DNA of 64,000 bases from Candidatus Handelsmanbacteria bacterium (GTDB taxonomy: Bacteria; Latescibacterota; UBA2968; UBA8231), in contig VGJS01000011.1 of the NCBI GenBank assembly GCA_016867395.1, positions 1 through 64,000 on the forward strand, given 5' to 3'. How positions within the stretch are numbered: the stretch's first letter is position 1; each line of letters begins with the position of its first letter. The notes beneath the pieces are model-generated. The model was not told the DNA's origin, ran no database searches, and saw only the letters and a program-made list of their open reading frames with translations. This document shows, in pieces, positions 18,041 through 28,300 of this stretch. The position numbers and the translations under genes were made by a program.

Positions 18041-19410
18041 GGGAGCACTGGCAGACCCTCTCGGCTGCGCGCCGCGCCGGCACCCTGCTGGGCCTGGCCG
18101 GCCTGGCCGGGGGCTGGGCCGCGGGTATGCCGGCTCTGGGGCTGGCCCTCCTGGCCATCTGCTGGTGGACCGCCGAGCCGGTCCCGGTGGACTACAGCTC
18201 CCTGCTGATCCTGGTACTGATCCCCGCCTTTGGGCTGCTCACCCTGCCCCAGACCTTGGCGCCCTTTGCCGGCAGCGCGGTGTGGCTGATCTTCGCCGGC
18301 ATGGTCCTCAGCCTAGGAATCACCGCCACCGGCCTGGAGGCGCACCTGGCCGGCCTGGCCCTGCGCCGGCTGGGCCGTAGCCCTGGACTGCTGCTCCTGC
18401 AACTCCATCTTCTGGGCTTGGCCGCCGCCTTCCTGGTGCCCTCCGGGGTGGTACGGGTGCTCTTACTCCTCCCCATCGGCATTGCCCTCGTCGATGGTCT
18501 GGGCGGCCGCGACAACCCCCGGCTCAACGCCGCGGTGCTGCTCTCGCTGGTGTGCAGCACCTATTACGGTGGCACGGGACTGCTGACCGGGGCAATGCCC
18601 AACCTGGTGGTGGCCGGGCAATTGGAGCGGGTAAGCGGTCGGACTTTATTCTGGGGGGAGTGGTGCCAGTGGATGTTCCCGGTGATGGGCCTGCTGCGCA
18701 CGGCCCTCAGCTTGGGGGTGATCTACCTGCTCTTTGGCCGCCACCTGCCCAGATCGCTCCGGTCCGCTACCTCGCCTCCCCACAAGCCCCTCGACCCGAC
18801 CCAGCGTCAGGTCCTGGGACTGCTCGTGTTAGGGGTGGGGCTGTGGGCCAGCGACGCCCTGCACCACCTAGCCCCGGTGTACGTGGGTCTGGTCCTGGTC
18901 GCCCTGTACACCGCCCCTGGCTGGGGTCCCCTGCCCTTTGCCTCGCTGCGGCAGCTCAATTTCCCCTTTCTCTTCTACATCGCCGCCCTTTTTTCCCTGG
19001 GTGCGGCCCTGGAGGCCGCCGGCCTCGACCAAATCTTCATCACCTGGGTGCGGCCCTGGCTGGAGCTGGAGGCCCACAGCCCGGTGTACCAGCACCTGGC
19101 CCTCACCGTGTTAGCGGTGCCACTGAATTTCCTGATGGACAACGCCGCGGTTGCCAGCCTGCTCACCCCGCCCCTTTTGGAACTGGGGCGCGGGTTGGGC
19201 TTGGCCGAGTTGCCCATCGCCCTCAGCGTGGGTATGGCGGCTGGGCAGGTGTTCTTCCCCTACCAGTGCGCCCCCTTCATGCTGGCCTACAGCTTCCGCC
19301 GGCTGGGCATGGGCCAGATAGCGGTCTGCATGATCGCCATCGCCGGGCTCACCCTGCTGCTCCTCTGCCCTCTCAACGTTTGGTACTGGCACTGGCTGGG
19401 ACTTATCTAG
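18037..19410 (+). CDS. SLC13/DASS family anion transporter
   Basis: Polytopic; ICWWTAEPVPVDYSSLLILVLIP, PLNFLMDNAAVASLLTPPLL; ATG overlaps the upstream stop. Confidence 0.85.
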   Translation: MREHWQTLSAARRAGTLLGLAGLAGGWAAGMPALGLALLAICWWTAEPVPVDYSSLLILVLIPAFGLLTLPQTLAPFAGSAVWLIFAGMVLSLGITATGLEAHLAGLALRRLGRSPGLLLLQLHLLGLAAAFLVPSGVVRVLLLLPIGIALVDGLGGRDNPRLNAAVLLSLVCSTYYGGTGLLTGAMPNLVVAGQLERVSGRTLFWGEWCQWMFPVMGLLRTALSLGVIYLLFGRHLPRSLRSATSPPHKPLDPTQRQVLGLLVLGVGLWASDALHHLAPVYVGLVLVALYTAPGWGPLPFASLRQLNFPFLFYIAALFSLGAALEAAGLDQIFITWVRPWLELEAHSPVYQHLALTVLAVPLNFLMDNAAVASLLTPPLLELGRGLGLAELPIALSVGMAAGQVFFPYQCAPFMLAYSFRRLGMGQIAVCMIAIAGLTLLLLCPLNVWYWHWLGLI

Positions 19411-20501
19411 AACCGGTCGGGCCACCACATGTGCGACTGGGTCGGTGGGAAGAGGCGTTCCAACAAGGCGCGGCAGGTGCGGGGGGCCTGGAGCTTGCCG
19501 CCGGCGAGTAACTCCCCGGGAGCGTGGTAGCCCATCAGCAACTGCGTCAGCACCTCCTGCTTCAGGCTCAGATCCTTGAGAATGGATTCCTCTTTCAGCT
19601 GCAACCCTCCCCAACCAGCCCGCAGCACCCAGGCCCCCAAATCCGTCGTGTTCCCCAGGGACTGGGCCCCCTGCCAGCGCTGGCCCAGCTGGGGCAGAAG
19701 TTTCTTCAAACAGCTTTCCAGATTGATGATCCGGCCCATGGGACCGGCGTTGCGCAAATAGCGGGTGTCCACCTGGCAGCCCAGGGGCTGGCAATAGAGG
19801 GCAAAGGGGGGGTCCGGGGGCAGGCTGAGGGAGATCTCCTCGCGCCGCAGGGCCAAGGCCCTCCGGGCCAGAAACCATAGCAAGGTGTCGAAGACCTGGG
19901 CCTCCTCCCCGCCCACCTCGGCGGAGCGGCATTGGTCTGGCACTGCGTCGTAGACCACGTATCCACGCACCCGGTCCTTGCCATCAACTGCTACCTGGAC
20001 GCCGGCCTCGACTCCGAAACCCGAGCCCATTGGGATCCCCTTCCAGGTTCTGGGGTCGCGCACCACTGTCCCAGTGCGCAGCCCGTTCTGGCGGTTGTAG
20101 AGCCGGGCGATGGCCGCCCGGTCCGCCTTGCGGTACAGCCGCAGACGCAGCGTTCTGGGCGCCCGCTCGGCTTCGCGGGTGTCCAGGCACAGGTTGTGCT
20201 CCGGCATACAGGTCGCAAAGCCGAAGCGGTGGTAGAGGGCGGGGATGCCAAAGAGGAAGAATGCATCGTATCCCTCGCGCCGCATCAGGGCCAGCGAGGC
20301 GTTCAACACACGGCTGGCCAGGCCCTGGTTGCGGTAATCCCGATCCGTCCCCACCCCGGCGATACCGCCGACGGCGACTATGCCGCTGCCGATGCGCATC
20401 TGCACGTCCAGGATCCAAAGCCGCGAGATGGAACGGCCCTCGCGCACGAACTCCACCTTCCAGCCGTCCCTCTCTCCTTTTTCCTGTAGTTCCAACGCCA
20501 T
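19407..20501 (-). CDS. GNAT family N-acetyltransferase (Eis-like, with C-terminal extension)
   Basis: GGIAGVGTDRDYRNQGLASRVLNASLALMRREGYDAFFLFGIPALYHRFGF. Confidence 0.88.
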   Translation of the reverse strand: MALELQEKGERDGWKVEFVREGRSISRLWILDVQMRIGSGIVAVGGIAGVGTDRDYRNQGLASRVLNASLALMRREGYDAFFLFGIPALYHRFGFATCMPEHNLCLDTREAERAPRTLRLRLYRKADRAAIARLYNRQNGLRTGTVVRDPRTWKGIPMGSGFGVEAGVQVAVDGKDRVRGYVVYDAVPDQCRSAEVGGEEAQVFDTLLWFLARRALALRREEISLSLPPDPPFALYCQPLGCQVDTRYLRNAGPMGRIINLESCLKKLLPQLGQRWQGAQSLGNTTDLGAWVLRAGWGGLQLKEESILKDLSLKQEVLTQLLMGYHAPGELLAGGKLQAPRTCRALLERLFPPTQSHMWWPDRF

Positions 20502-20572
20502 TCCCTCCTCGGCCAGCAAAAGAGGCCGCCGGCTTTTCCCGCTCCAAACTATTGGCTATATTCTCTCTCCCC

Positions 20573-21331
20573 ATGGCAAAGACCCCACCCTTCTGGCCCA
20601 ACGGGGCGCATGGCGCCCTGAGTCTCACCTTCGACGACAATGCCCCCAGCCAGTTGGCCCATGCCCTGCCCTGTCTGGATCATTACGGGCTCAAGGCCAC
20701 CTTCTACGTGAATCCGGGACGGCGCTCCGACTGGGAAAAACAGGTCCCCCGCTGGCAGCAGGCCGCCGCCGGGGGCCACGAGATCGGCAACCACACCAGC
20801 CAACACCCCTGCTCCTGCAACTTCGGCTTCCATCCCACCTACTGCCTCGAAAAACTGAACCTCGGCGACATCGAAGCCACCATCGACGAGGCCGAGGCCG
20901 AACTGGACCGGCTCTTTCCCCAGCAAGAGGGCAAACGCAGCTTCTGCTACCCCTGCTACCAGAGCCATGTGGGGGCTGGGGTGAACCGCCAGTCCTATGT
21001 GCCGGTGGTGGCCCGCCGCTTCCGCGCTGCCAGGGGCGGGGGCGAGCGGCCCAACAACCCGCTGCTCATCGATCTGTCCTATACCTGGGCCTGGGCCGTG
21101 GAAGGCCACAGCGCCGAGCAGATGATCACCTACGTGGAGAAGGCCGTGGAGCAGGGCCTGTGGGCCATCCTCTGCATGCACGGGGTGGGCGGGGATCACC
21201 TGGCCATCGCCGCTGAAGCCTTTACCGGCCTGGTGAAACACCTGGACCAGCAGCGCCGACGCATCTGGACCGCCCCCCATATCGAGATCGCAGACTACAC
21301 CCTCCGCCGGAGAACAGAGCTTGGCGCGTAA
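20573..21331 (+). CDS. Polysaccharide deacetylase family protein
   Basis: GALSLTFDDNAPSQLAHALPCLDHYGLKATFYVNPG...GHEIGNHTSQH (NodB motifs); Cys-rich insert. Confidence 0.88.
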   Translation: MAKTPPFWPNGAHGALSLTFDDNAPSQLAHALPCLDHYGLKATFYVNPGRRSDWEKQVPRWQQAAAGGHEIGNHTSQHPCSCNFGFHPTYCLEKLNLGDIEATIDEAEAELDRLFPQQEGKRSFCYPCYQSHVGAGVNRQSYVPVVARRFRAARGGGERPNNPLLIDLSYTWAWAVEGHSAEQMITYVEKAVEQGLWAILCMHGVGGDHLAIAAEAFTGLVKHLDQQRRRIWTAPHIEIADYTLRRRTELGA

Positions 21332-22289
21332 AGTGCTGGTAACGGACTACCAGTGGCCCGACCTGGAGATCGAGAAACGCATCCTCGGCGAGATCGGCGG
21401 TGAGCTGGTCGTGGCCCCCGACGGCCAGGAGGAGACCCTGGTGCGTCTGGCCAGAGGCTGCGAGGGTATCCTCACCTGCTGGGCCAAGACCTCTGCCAAG
21501 GTAATCGATGCTGCTTTGCCAGATTTGAAGGTGATCGTCCGCTATGGCATCGGCCTGGACAACATCGACGTGGCCTTCGCCACCCAGCGCCACGTCCCGG
21601 TGCTCAACGTGCCCACCTACTGCGTGGTGGACGTGGCCGAACACGCCCTGGGCTTCATCCTTGCCCTCTCGCGCAAGATCGCCTTCCACGACCGCCGGGT
21701 GCGCCAGGGGAGCTGGAGCATCCCGGAGGCCCTGCCCCTGCGCCGGCTGGCCGGCAAACGCCTGGGGCTGGTCGGGCTGGGGAACATCGGCCGGGAGGTG
21801 GCCCGCCGGGCGCGGGCCTTTGACCTGGAGGTCTGCGCCTTCACCCCCGGCCTCAGCCCGGAGCGGGCCGCCGAGGCCGGGGTCAAAGCCCTGGCCTTTG
21901 ACGAACTGCTCTCCACCTCGGACTTCGTCTCCCTGCACCTGCCCCTCACCCCCCAGAGCGCGGGGATGATAGGGTCGGCCCAGTTGGCGCAGATGAAGCC
22001 CACCGCCTTCCTGATCAACACCTCCAGGGGCAAACTCATCGACGAGGAGGCGCTCTGCAAGGCACTTACCACGGGGACCATCGCCGGGGCGGCCCTCGAT
22101 GTGCGGGTGGTGGAGCCCGCTGACCCGGCCGACCCCCTCCTGCAACTGCCCAATATCCTCCACACCCCCCACGCTTCCTTCTTCTCGAGGGAGTCCATCG
22201 AGGAATTACAGGATCAGGCAGCCTGGGAAGCGCGGCGGGTGCTCAGCGGCCAGGCCCCCCTCAATCTGGTCAATCCCGGGTACCGCTGA
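21321..22289 (+). CDS. C-terminal-binding-protein-like D-2-hydroxyacid dehydrogenase
   Basis: GLVGLGNIGREVARRARAF, INTSRGKLIDEEAL, TPHASFFSRESIEELQDQAA. Confidence 0.92.
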   Translation: MARKVLVTDYQWPDLEIEKRILGEIGGELVVAPDGQEETLVRLARGCEGILTCWAKTSAKVIDAALPDLKVIVRYGIGLDNIDVAFATQRHVPVLNVPTYCVVDVAEHALGFILALSRKIAFHDRRVRQGSWSIPEALPLRRLAGKRLGLVGLGNIGREVARRARAFDLEVCAFTPGLSPERAAEAGVKALAFDELLSTSDFVSLHLPLTPQSAGMIGSAQLAQMKPTAFLINTSRGKLIDEEALCKALTTGTIAGAALDVRVVEPADPADPLLQLPNILHTPHASFFSRESIEELQDQAAWEARRVLSGQAPLNLVNPGYR

Positions 22290-23121
22290 GACGCTCCCCC
22301 GCAGCCAGGGCGTAGCGCGCCACCACCCCCAGCAACACAATGGCCCCGCCCGCCTGGGTGGAGAGGCCGGGCAATTCCCCCACGGCCAGGGCCACCCACA
22401 CCGGGTTGAGCAGGGGCTCCAGCAGGGTGATCAGCGCCCCTTCGCGGGCCGGCACCCGCTGCAGGGCCATGAAGAAGAGCAGGTAGGGAATCCCCAACTG
22501 CACCACCCCCATCACCACCATCAGGCCCAGGTCCCCAACCGTGGACGCCGGCTCGGGTTCCAGCCAGGGCAGGAGCAGCAGGGCCACCACCGCGTTGTTG
22601 ACCCCCAGCACCCAGAAGGGGTCCTTGTGGCGGTACCGGCGCTGTAGCAAGATCAGCATGCCAAAAGACAAACCGCTGGCCAGGCCCAGCATCACCCCCA
22701 GACTGTCCGCCTCCCCAGCCCCGGCGAAGATCCAGCCCACCCCGGCCATGGTGAGAACCAGGCCCACCCAGTCGCCCCATCCGGGTCTTTCGCCCAGGAG
22801 CGGCAAGCCCAACAGGAAGACGAAAACCGGCGCGGTGTATTGGAGGAGGATGGCGTTGGCCGCGGTGGTGGCCTTGGTGGCGGCTACCAACAAGGTCACC
22901 GAGCCGGTGTACGCCAGGGCCAGCCACAGATTGCCCCAGTCCAGGGGCTGGCGGCGGCGCCAGGCCAGGGGGGCCAGGCACAGGGCGGCCACCAGGCTGC
23001 GGCCAAAGGCGATGGAAAGGGCGCTCAGGTCAGCGGACTTGATGATGGCCCCGCTGAGGCTCCAGCCCACAGCCGCGGTCACCAGCATCAGCCGGCCTTG
23101 AATCACCGAGGTGGTATTCAT
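22270..23121 (-). CDS. EamA/DMT family transporter
   Basis: Ten hydrophobic segments with two EamA repeats (IFAGAGEADSLGVMLGLASGLSFGMLILLQRRY; LITLLEPLLNPVWVALAVGE). Confidence 0.9.
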   Translation of the reverse strand: MNTTSVIQGRLMLVTAAVGWSLSGAIIKSADLSALSIAFGRSLVAALCLAPLAWRRRQPLDWGNLWLALAYTGSVTLLVAATKATTAANAILLQYTAPVFVFLLGLPLLGERPGWGDWVGLVLTMAGVGWIFAGAGEADSLGVMLGLASGLSFGMLILLQRRYRHKDPFWVLGVNNAVVALLLLPWLEPEPASTVGDLGLMVVMGVVQLGIPYLLFFMALQRVPAREGALITLLEPLLNPVWVALAVGELPGLSTQAGGAIVLLGVVARYALAAGERLSGTRD

Positions 23122-23202
23122 GGAGGGTCAAAGATAGGGCAAATCTGGCGGCAGGGGCGGGGAATCAGCATATTATACCGGCCTCTCACCCTTTCCCAGT
23201 CT

Positions 23203-24630
23203 ATGACCCACACCATCCCCAACGCGCTGGCCTCCCGCTACGCCAGCCCCCAGATGTGCGAGTTGTGGTCCGAGCCGGGCCGCATCCTGCTGGAGCGCGA
23301 GTTCTGGATCGCCGTGCTCAGGGCCCAGCGCGAACTGGGGCTCGACATCCCGGCCGAGGCCATCGCTGCGTACGAGAGGGTCAAGGGCGAGGTCGACACC
23401 GGGTCCATTGCCCGGCGCGAGGCCCAACTGCGCCACGACGTCAAGGCCCGCATCGAGGAGTTCTGCCACCTGGCCGGCAGCGAAAACCTCCACCAGGGAC
23501 TGACCAGCCGGGACCTGACCGACAATGTCGAGCAGTACCAGATCCTGCGCTCCCTGCAACTGGCGCGGGTGAAGTACGCGGCCCTGCTCTTGAGCCTGGG
23601 CCGGCGGGCAGAGCAGTGGAAGGGCCTGGTGGTGGTGGGCCGCACCCACCACGCCCCGGCCCAACCCACCACCCTTGGCAAACGCCTGGCCATGTTCGGG
23701 GAGGAGATGCTCCAGGCTTTTGGCCGGCTGGAGCACCTGATCGACACCTACCCATTGCGGGGGCTCAAGGGGGCGGTGGGCACCGCCCTGGACCAGGCCA
23801 CCCTCTTTGAGGGGGACTTCCAGAAGGTGGAGGCTCTGCAACAGCAGGTGCTGTTCCACCTCGGCTTTGGCAGACAGCTCAACGCCGTGGGCCAGATCTA
23901 CCCGCGCAGCTTGGACTTTGACGTTATCTCCTGCCTGTACCAGTTGGGGGCCGGGGTGTCGAGCCTGGCCCGCACCCTGCGGCTGATGGCCGGGGCCGAG
24001 TTGGCCACCGAGGGCTTCGCCAAAGGCCAGGTGGGTTCCTCGGCCATGCCCCACAAGATGAACACCCGCACCAGCGAGCGTATCAACGGCCTCCAGGTGG
24101 TCCTGGGCGGCTACCTTCATATGGCCGGGGCCCTGGCCGGCGACCAGTGGTTCGAGGGGGATGTGTCGTGTTCTGTGGTGCGTCGGGTTGCCCTGCCCGA
24201 CGCCTTCTTCGCCTTCGATGGCCTAGTGGAGGCCGCCCTGCACGTACTGGACGAGATGGGGGTCTTCGAGGCGGTGATCGCCGCGGAACTGGCCCGGTAC
24301 CTGCCCTTCCTGGCCACCACCACCCTGCTGATGGAGGCGGTGCGGGCTGGGGCCGGCCGCGAGACCGCCCACGAGGCGATCCGGGAACACGCCGTGGCCG
24401 TGGCTCTGGAGATGCGGGAGCAGGTCGCCGCCCACAACGACCTGGCCCGGCGCCTGGGGGATGATCCCCGCCTGCCCCTGGACCGGGCGCAGATCGAGGC
24501 CCTGCTGGCCCGCGGCCAGGACTTCATCGGCCTGGCCCTGGCCCAGACTGAGGCTTTTGTCGGGCAGGTGGCCGAGGTGGGCCGCCGCCTGCCCGAAGCC
24601 GGCCAGGTGCAAAAAGCCCGGCTGCTCTAA
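23203..24630 (+). CDS. purB: Adenylosuccinate lyase
   Basis: SENLHQGLTSRDLTDNVEQYQ; KGQVGSSAMPHKMNTRTSERINGL signature. Confidence 0.95.
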   Translation: MTHTIPNALASRYASPQMCELWSEPGRILLEREFWIAVLRAQRELGLDIPAEAIAAYERVKGEVDTGSIARREAQLRHDVKARIEEFCHLAGSENLHQGLTSRDLTDNVEQYQILRSLQLARVKYAALLLSLGRRAEQWKGLVVVGRTHHAPAQPTTLGKRLAMFGEEMLQAFGRLEHLIDTYPLRGLKGAVGTALDQATLFEGDFQKVEALQQQVLFHLGFGRQLNAVGQIYPRSLDFDVISCLYQLGAGVSSLARTLRLMAGAELATEGFAKGQVGSSAMPHKMNTRTSERINGLQVVLGGYLHMAGALAGDQWFEGDVSCSVVRRVALPDAFFAFDGLVEAALHVLDEMGVFEAVIAAELARYLPFLATTTLLMEAVRAGAGRETAHEAIREHAVAVALEMREQVAAHNDLARRLGDDPRLPLDRAQIEALLARGQDFIGLALAQTEAFVGQVAEVGRRLPEAGQVQKARLL

Positions 24631-24653
24631 ACCACTCATCGAGGAAGAAAGTG

Positions 24654-25394
24654 ATGCGTTACCGGCGGGTGCTGATCAAGCTGAGCGGCCAGGCCATTTC
24701 GGGCAAGCAGGACTTCGGCTTTGACCCCCAGGCCCTCGAACACATCGCTGAGGAGGTGCTCAGCCTGCACGGCCAGGGCATCCAGGTCTCCATCGTCATC
24801 GGCGGGGGCAATATCTTCCGGGGCAACCTGGGGGAACAGTGGGGCATCGAAAGGGCCGAGGCCGACAACATCGGCATGATGGGGACCATCGTCAACAGCC
24901 TCATGCTGCGCGGGGTGCTGGCCTCCCATTCCAAGGGCCAGGCCCAGGTGCGGGTGATGAGCGCCATCCCGGTCAACACCGTGGCCGAGCCCTTCATCCG
25001 CCTGCGGGCCATCCACCACCTGGAAAAGGGCTACATCGTCATCTTCGCCGGCGGCACCGGAAATCCCTACGTCACCACCGACTACCCAGCGGCCCAGCGG
25101 GCCATCGAGACCCGCGCCAACGCCCTGCTCTTTGCCAAGAACCGCGCCCGGGGCATCTTTACCGCCGATCCGCAGAAGGACCCGGCGGCCCGCTTTTACC
25201 ACCGCATGCGCTACAACACCATCCTCCAGCAGAACCTTTCCATCGTCGATCACTCCTCGGTGATCCTGGCCCGCGACCACCGCATGCCCCTCCACCTGTT
25301 CAACTTCTCCGAACGGGGCACCATGCTACGCATCTGCGGGGGAGAGGACGTGGGCACCCTGGTGGCCGACCTGGACAGCGACGTCCTCGAATAA
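24654..25394 (+). CDS. pyrH: UMP kinase
   Basis: RVLIKLSGQAISGKQDFGF; IVIGGGNIFRG; TGNPYVTTDYPAAQRAIETRANALLFAKN. Confidence 0.96.
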   Translation: MRYRRVLIKLSGQAISGKQDFGFDPQALEHIAEEVLSLHGQGIQVSIVIGGGNIFRGNLGEQWGIERAEADNIGMMGTIVNSLMLRGVLASHSKGQAQVRVMSAIPVNTVAEPFIRLRAIHHLEKGYIVIFAGGTGNPYVTTDYPAAQRAIETRANALLFAKNRARGIFTADPQKDPAARFYHRMRYNTILQQNLSIVDHSSVILARDHRMPLHLFNFSERGTMLRICGGEDVGTLVADLDSDVLE

Positions 25395-25398
25395 GCGG

Positions 25399-28300
25399 TT
25401 AGCGCAAGTACAGCATTCGACGCACTCGGAACTGGTCCCCGGCACGCAGCCGGCAGAAGTACACCCCGCTGGCCGCCTCCCTGCCCAGCTCGTCCGCCCC
25501 ATCCCAGCTAATCTGGTGAAAACCCGCCTCCCCCACCTGGTCCACCAGGGTCCTCACCCGCTGGCCCTGGAGGTTGTAGATCTCCAGCTGCACCCTGGCG
25601 GGCTGGTCGAGCTGGTAGCGTATCTGGGTGGACCCGTTGAAGGGGTTGGGGTGGTTCTGCTCCAAGGAGACCCCCTCGGGCAGACCCAGGAGCTGGCGGG
25701 CCAGGGCCAGGAGTTTGCCCTGGGCCTCGCGCCCGAAGTTGTCGGCAAAGAGGAAGAAGTCGGAGAAATCCACCTCGCCGTTGCCGCTCAGGTCGTAATT
25801 GGGGTCCCAGCCCTGGCCCCCCTCCCGCTGGCCGAAGTGGTCGGCGAAGAGGAAGAAATCATCGAAATCTACCGCGCCACTGCCGTCGAAGTCCCCCTGC
25901 AGGGTGGTCCGGCCGCTCAGGGTGGCCACCGCGTAAGTCTCCTGGGCCAACTCGCCGCTGGCGGCGGTGTTGAAGCTGATGCGGGTGATCACCAACTCGG
26001 CGGCGGAGAAGCCGGGCAGGGCCTCGAAGGAGAAGGTGCCCAGGGTTCCCTCCCCCGCGCTGCCCGCCCCCCCGCCCAGCAAGGTGCCACCCAGGTCCAC
26101 CCGGCCCGTTTTCTCCGCCACCAGCGAGACCAGGCCGGGGATGAAGTGGCTGGGGGCAAAGCTGTTGGCTAGGAAGCGCAACTGTACGGGGTCGTACTCG
26201 ATGCGAGCGCTCCACCCCCGCATCAGCGGCGCCTCTTTGACATTGAGCTGCACCTGCACCACCTGGCCGGCCCGCACCCCTTCTCGCTTCCGCTCCTGCT
26301 GGTCACCGGAGGTCAGGTTAAAGTCCAGGGTCATCGGCCCGGTCTGGGTCTGGACTGCCCCGCGTATGGCCCCCAGGGCCCGGATCTGCTCCTTAATCCT
26401 GCCCTGGTCCAGGGTGCGGAAACTCACCTGGGTGGCCCGCAGGGTAGTGCTGACCGAGAAACCCGGCTGCACCAAGAAGGAGAGGGTGCCCAGGTGCCCT
26501 TCCCCCTGGTTGGCTGCCCCGCTACCCAACACCGCCCCGCCCACCTCCACCTGGCCGGCAGCCTGGGCCACCAGGGACACCAGGCCGGGGATGAAGCCCC
26601 CGGAGGCAAAGCTCCCCCCCACGTAACCCAGATGGTCGGAATCGTACTGCAGCAGCACCCCCCAGCCATTGATGCGGGGGGACCCGGCCACATGTAATTG
26701 CACCTGGAGGGTCTGCCCTGGACTGGCCCCCTGCATGCTGCGCCGGCCCTGGTCCCCTGGTGCGGGATCGAAATCGAGGGCGATGGGTCCGGTGGAAACC
26801 ACCTCAGGGGCCTCCACCACCACCTCGACGGCAAAGGCGCCGATCTGGGTTTGGTAGTTCTGGTACCACTCTACCTCCACCCAACCCTGGGACCGGGCCA
26901 GGGCCAGGCGCTGGGCGCTCCAGGCCGCCAGGTCGTCCCCGTCACCCCAGCGGGGCGCCGGGGCTGATTCCCAGTGGGTGCCCGAGGCGATCTCCTCTGC
27001 CCCTGGCTCGGCGGCCCCGGCCAGGATCAGGTGATAGGTGCCCGGTTCCTCCGGGGCTTCGAGGTCCACGGCCACTCTGTGGCGGGTGTTGCCGGGCAGC
27101 ACCCGATCCTCCAACTGGCGGAAGCCGGACTGCCGCTCCCCCCAGGTCTGCACCTGAATTAATTGGAACACCTCGCTGCGCGGGTGGGTGTTGTCGACGG
27201 CAAGGTCGATTTGGCCGCTGATCTTGACCCCCGGCGCCACACTCAAAGAGGCGGCAAAGGGTGTCAGCCGGGTCTGGTTCAGTTCGCCGGCCACCAGGAA
27301 GACCCGGTCGCGGGCCTCCCGCACTGCCCTTGTCTTCAGTGAGAAGGCGAAGGTCCCCGCCTGCCCGGAGGGGGAAGCCACCTCCAAAAGGTAGTCCCCG
27401 GCGGGCAACTCCTGGGTGAATTGGGCGGTTTCTCCCGCGGCCAGGGCCCTGGCCGCGCCCACCAGATTGCCGGCCCGGCGGTCGGCCAACCCTGAACCCT
27501 GGTACAGGGCCAGGCCCGCGGGGAAACGGGCGGCGCTCAGGCTGAATTCCACCTGGGCTCGGCTGCCTAAGCTAAAGGGATAGAGCTGGACCTGGCCGGC
27601 GCTGGCCAGCTGGCCGCTGTGGGCCCCCGGCTCGATGGCCCCGTTTAACTCGAGCCGGCCGCCGGCGCTCTCGGCGGCGACCGTATACGCCCCCGACCCT
27701 TGGTCGGCGTAGGAGCGCACCCGGACCAGGTACTCCCCGGCCACCGGCAGGGCAAATCCGTCGATGAGGGCGTTGAGGTCCTCGCCCCCGTCGTCGTCGG
27801 CCGCCAGCACCTCGCCCTGGTGGAGCAGTTCCACATAAGGGTCGAAATCCCCGCTCTCCACCCCGACGCTGAGCTGCTGGCCGGCACTGCCGGCAAAACT
27901 GTAGGTGTCGAGATCCCCGGCCGGGGAGAGCCGGCCCTCGTTTGTTTGCCCAGTTTGTAACTTCGCAGGCCCCTCCAGATCCTCGTCGTCGGCCAGGGCG
28001 CTGGACCCGAACTCCAGGGTGTAGGCACCCGTGGCCCCTGAGATCAGGGGCCTGGCCTCGATCAGGTAACGGCCCGCTGGCAGGGGCAGGGCCAGGCGGG
28101 CGTCCACTCCCTCGCCGCTGTCGTCGTCCTCGGCCAGCAGGTTGTCCGGCGAGCGGTCCGCCGTGCCGGCCCCCTGGTACAGGGTGAGGTACGCGTCAAA
28201 ATCCCCGGAGCGCAGCTCGATCTCCACCTCGGCGGCCGCCGCCAGGACAAAGGGGTAAAGCTGGAGCTGCCCGGATTCACTGATCTCCCCAGCTATGGTT

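Noticed and set aside
20030-20572. N-terminal extension of the polysaccharide deacetylase ORF
   Set aside because: Antisense to the GNAT gene; the domain starts at ATG 20573
22840-23202. N-terminal extension of the purB ORF
   Set aside because: Overlaps the EamA gene antisense; PurB starts at ATG 23203
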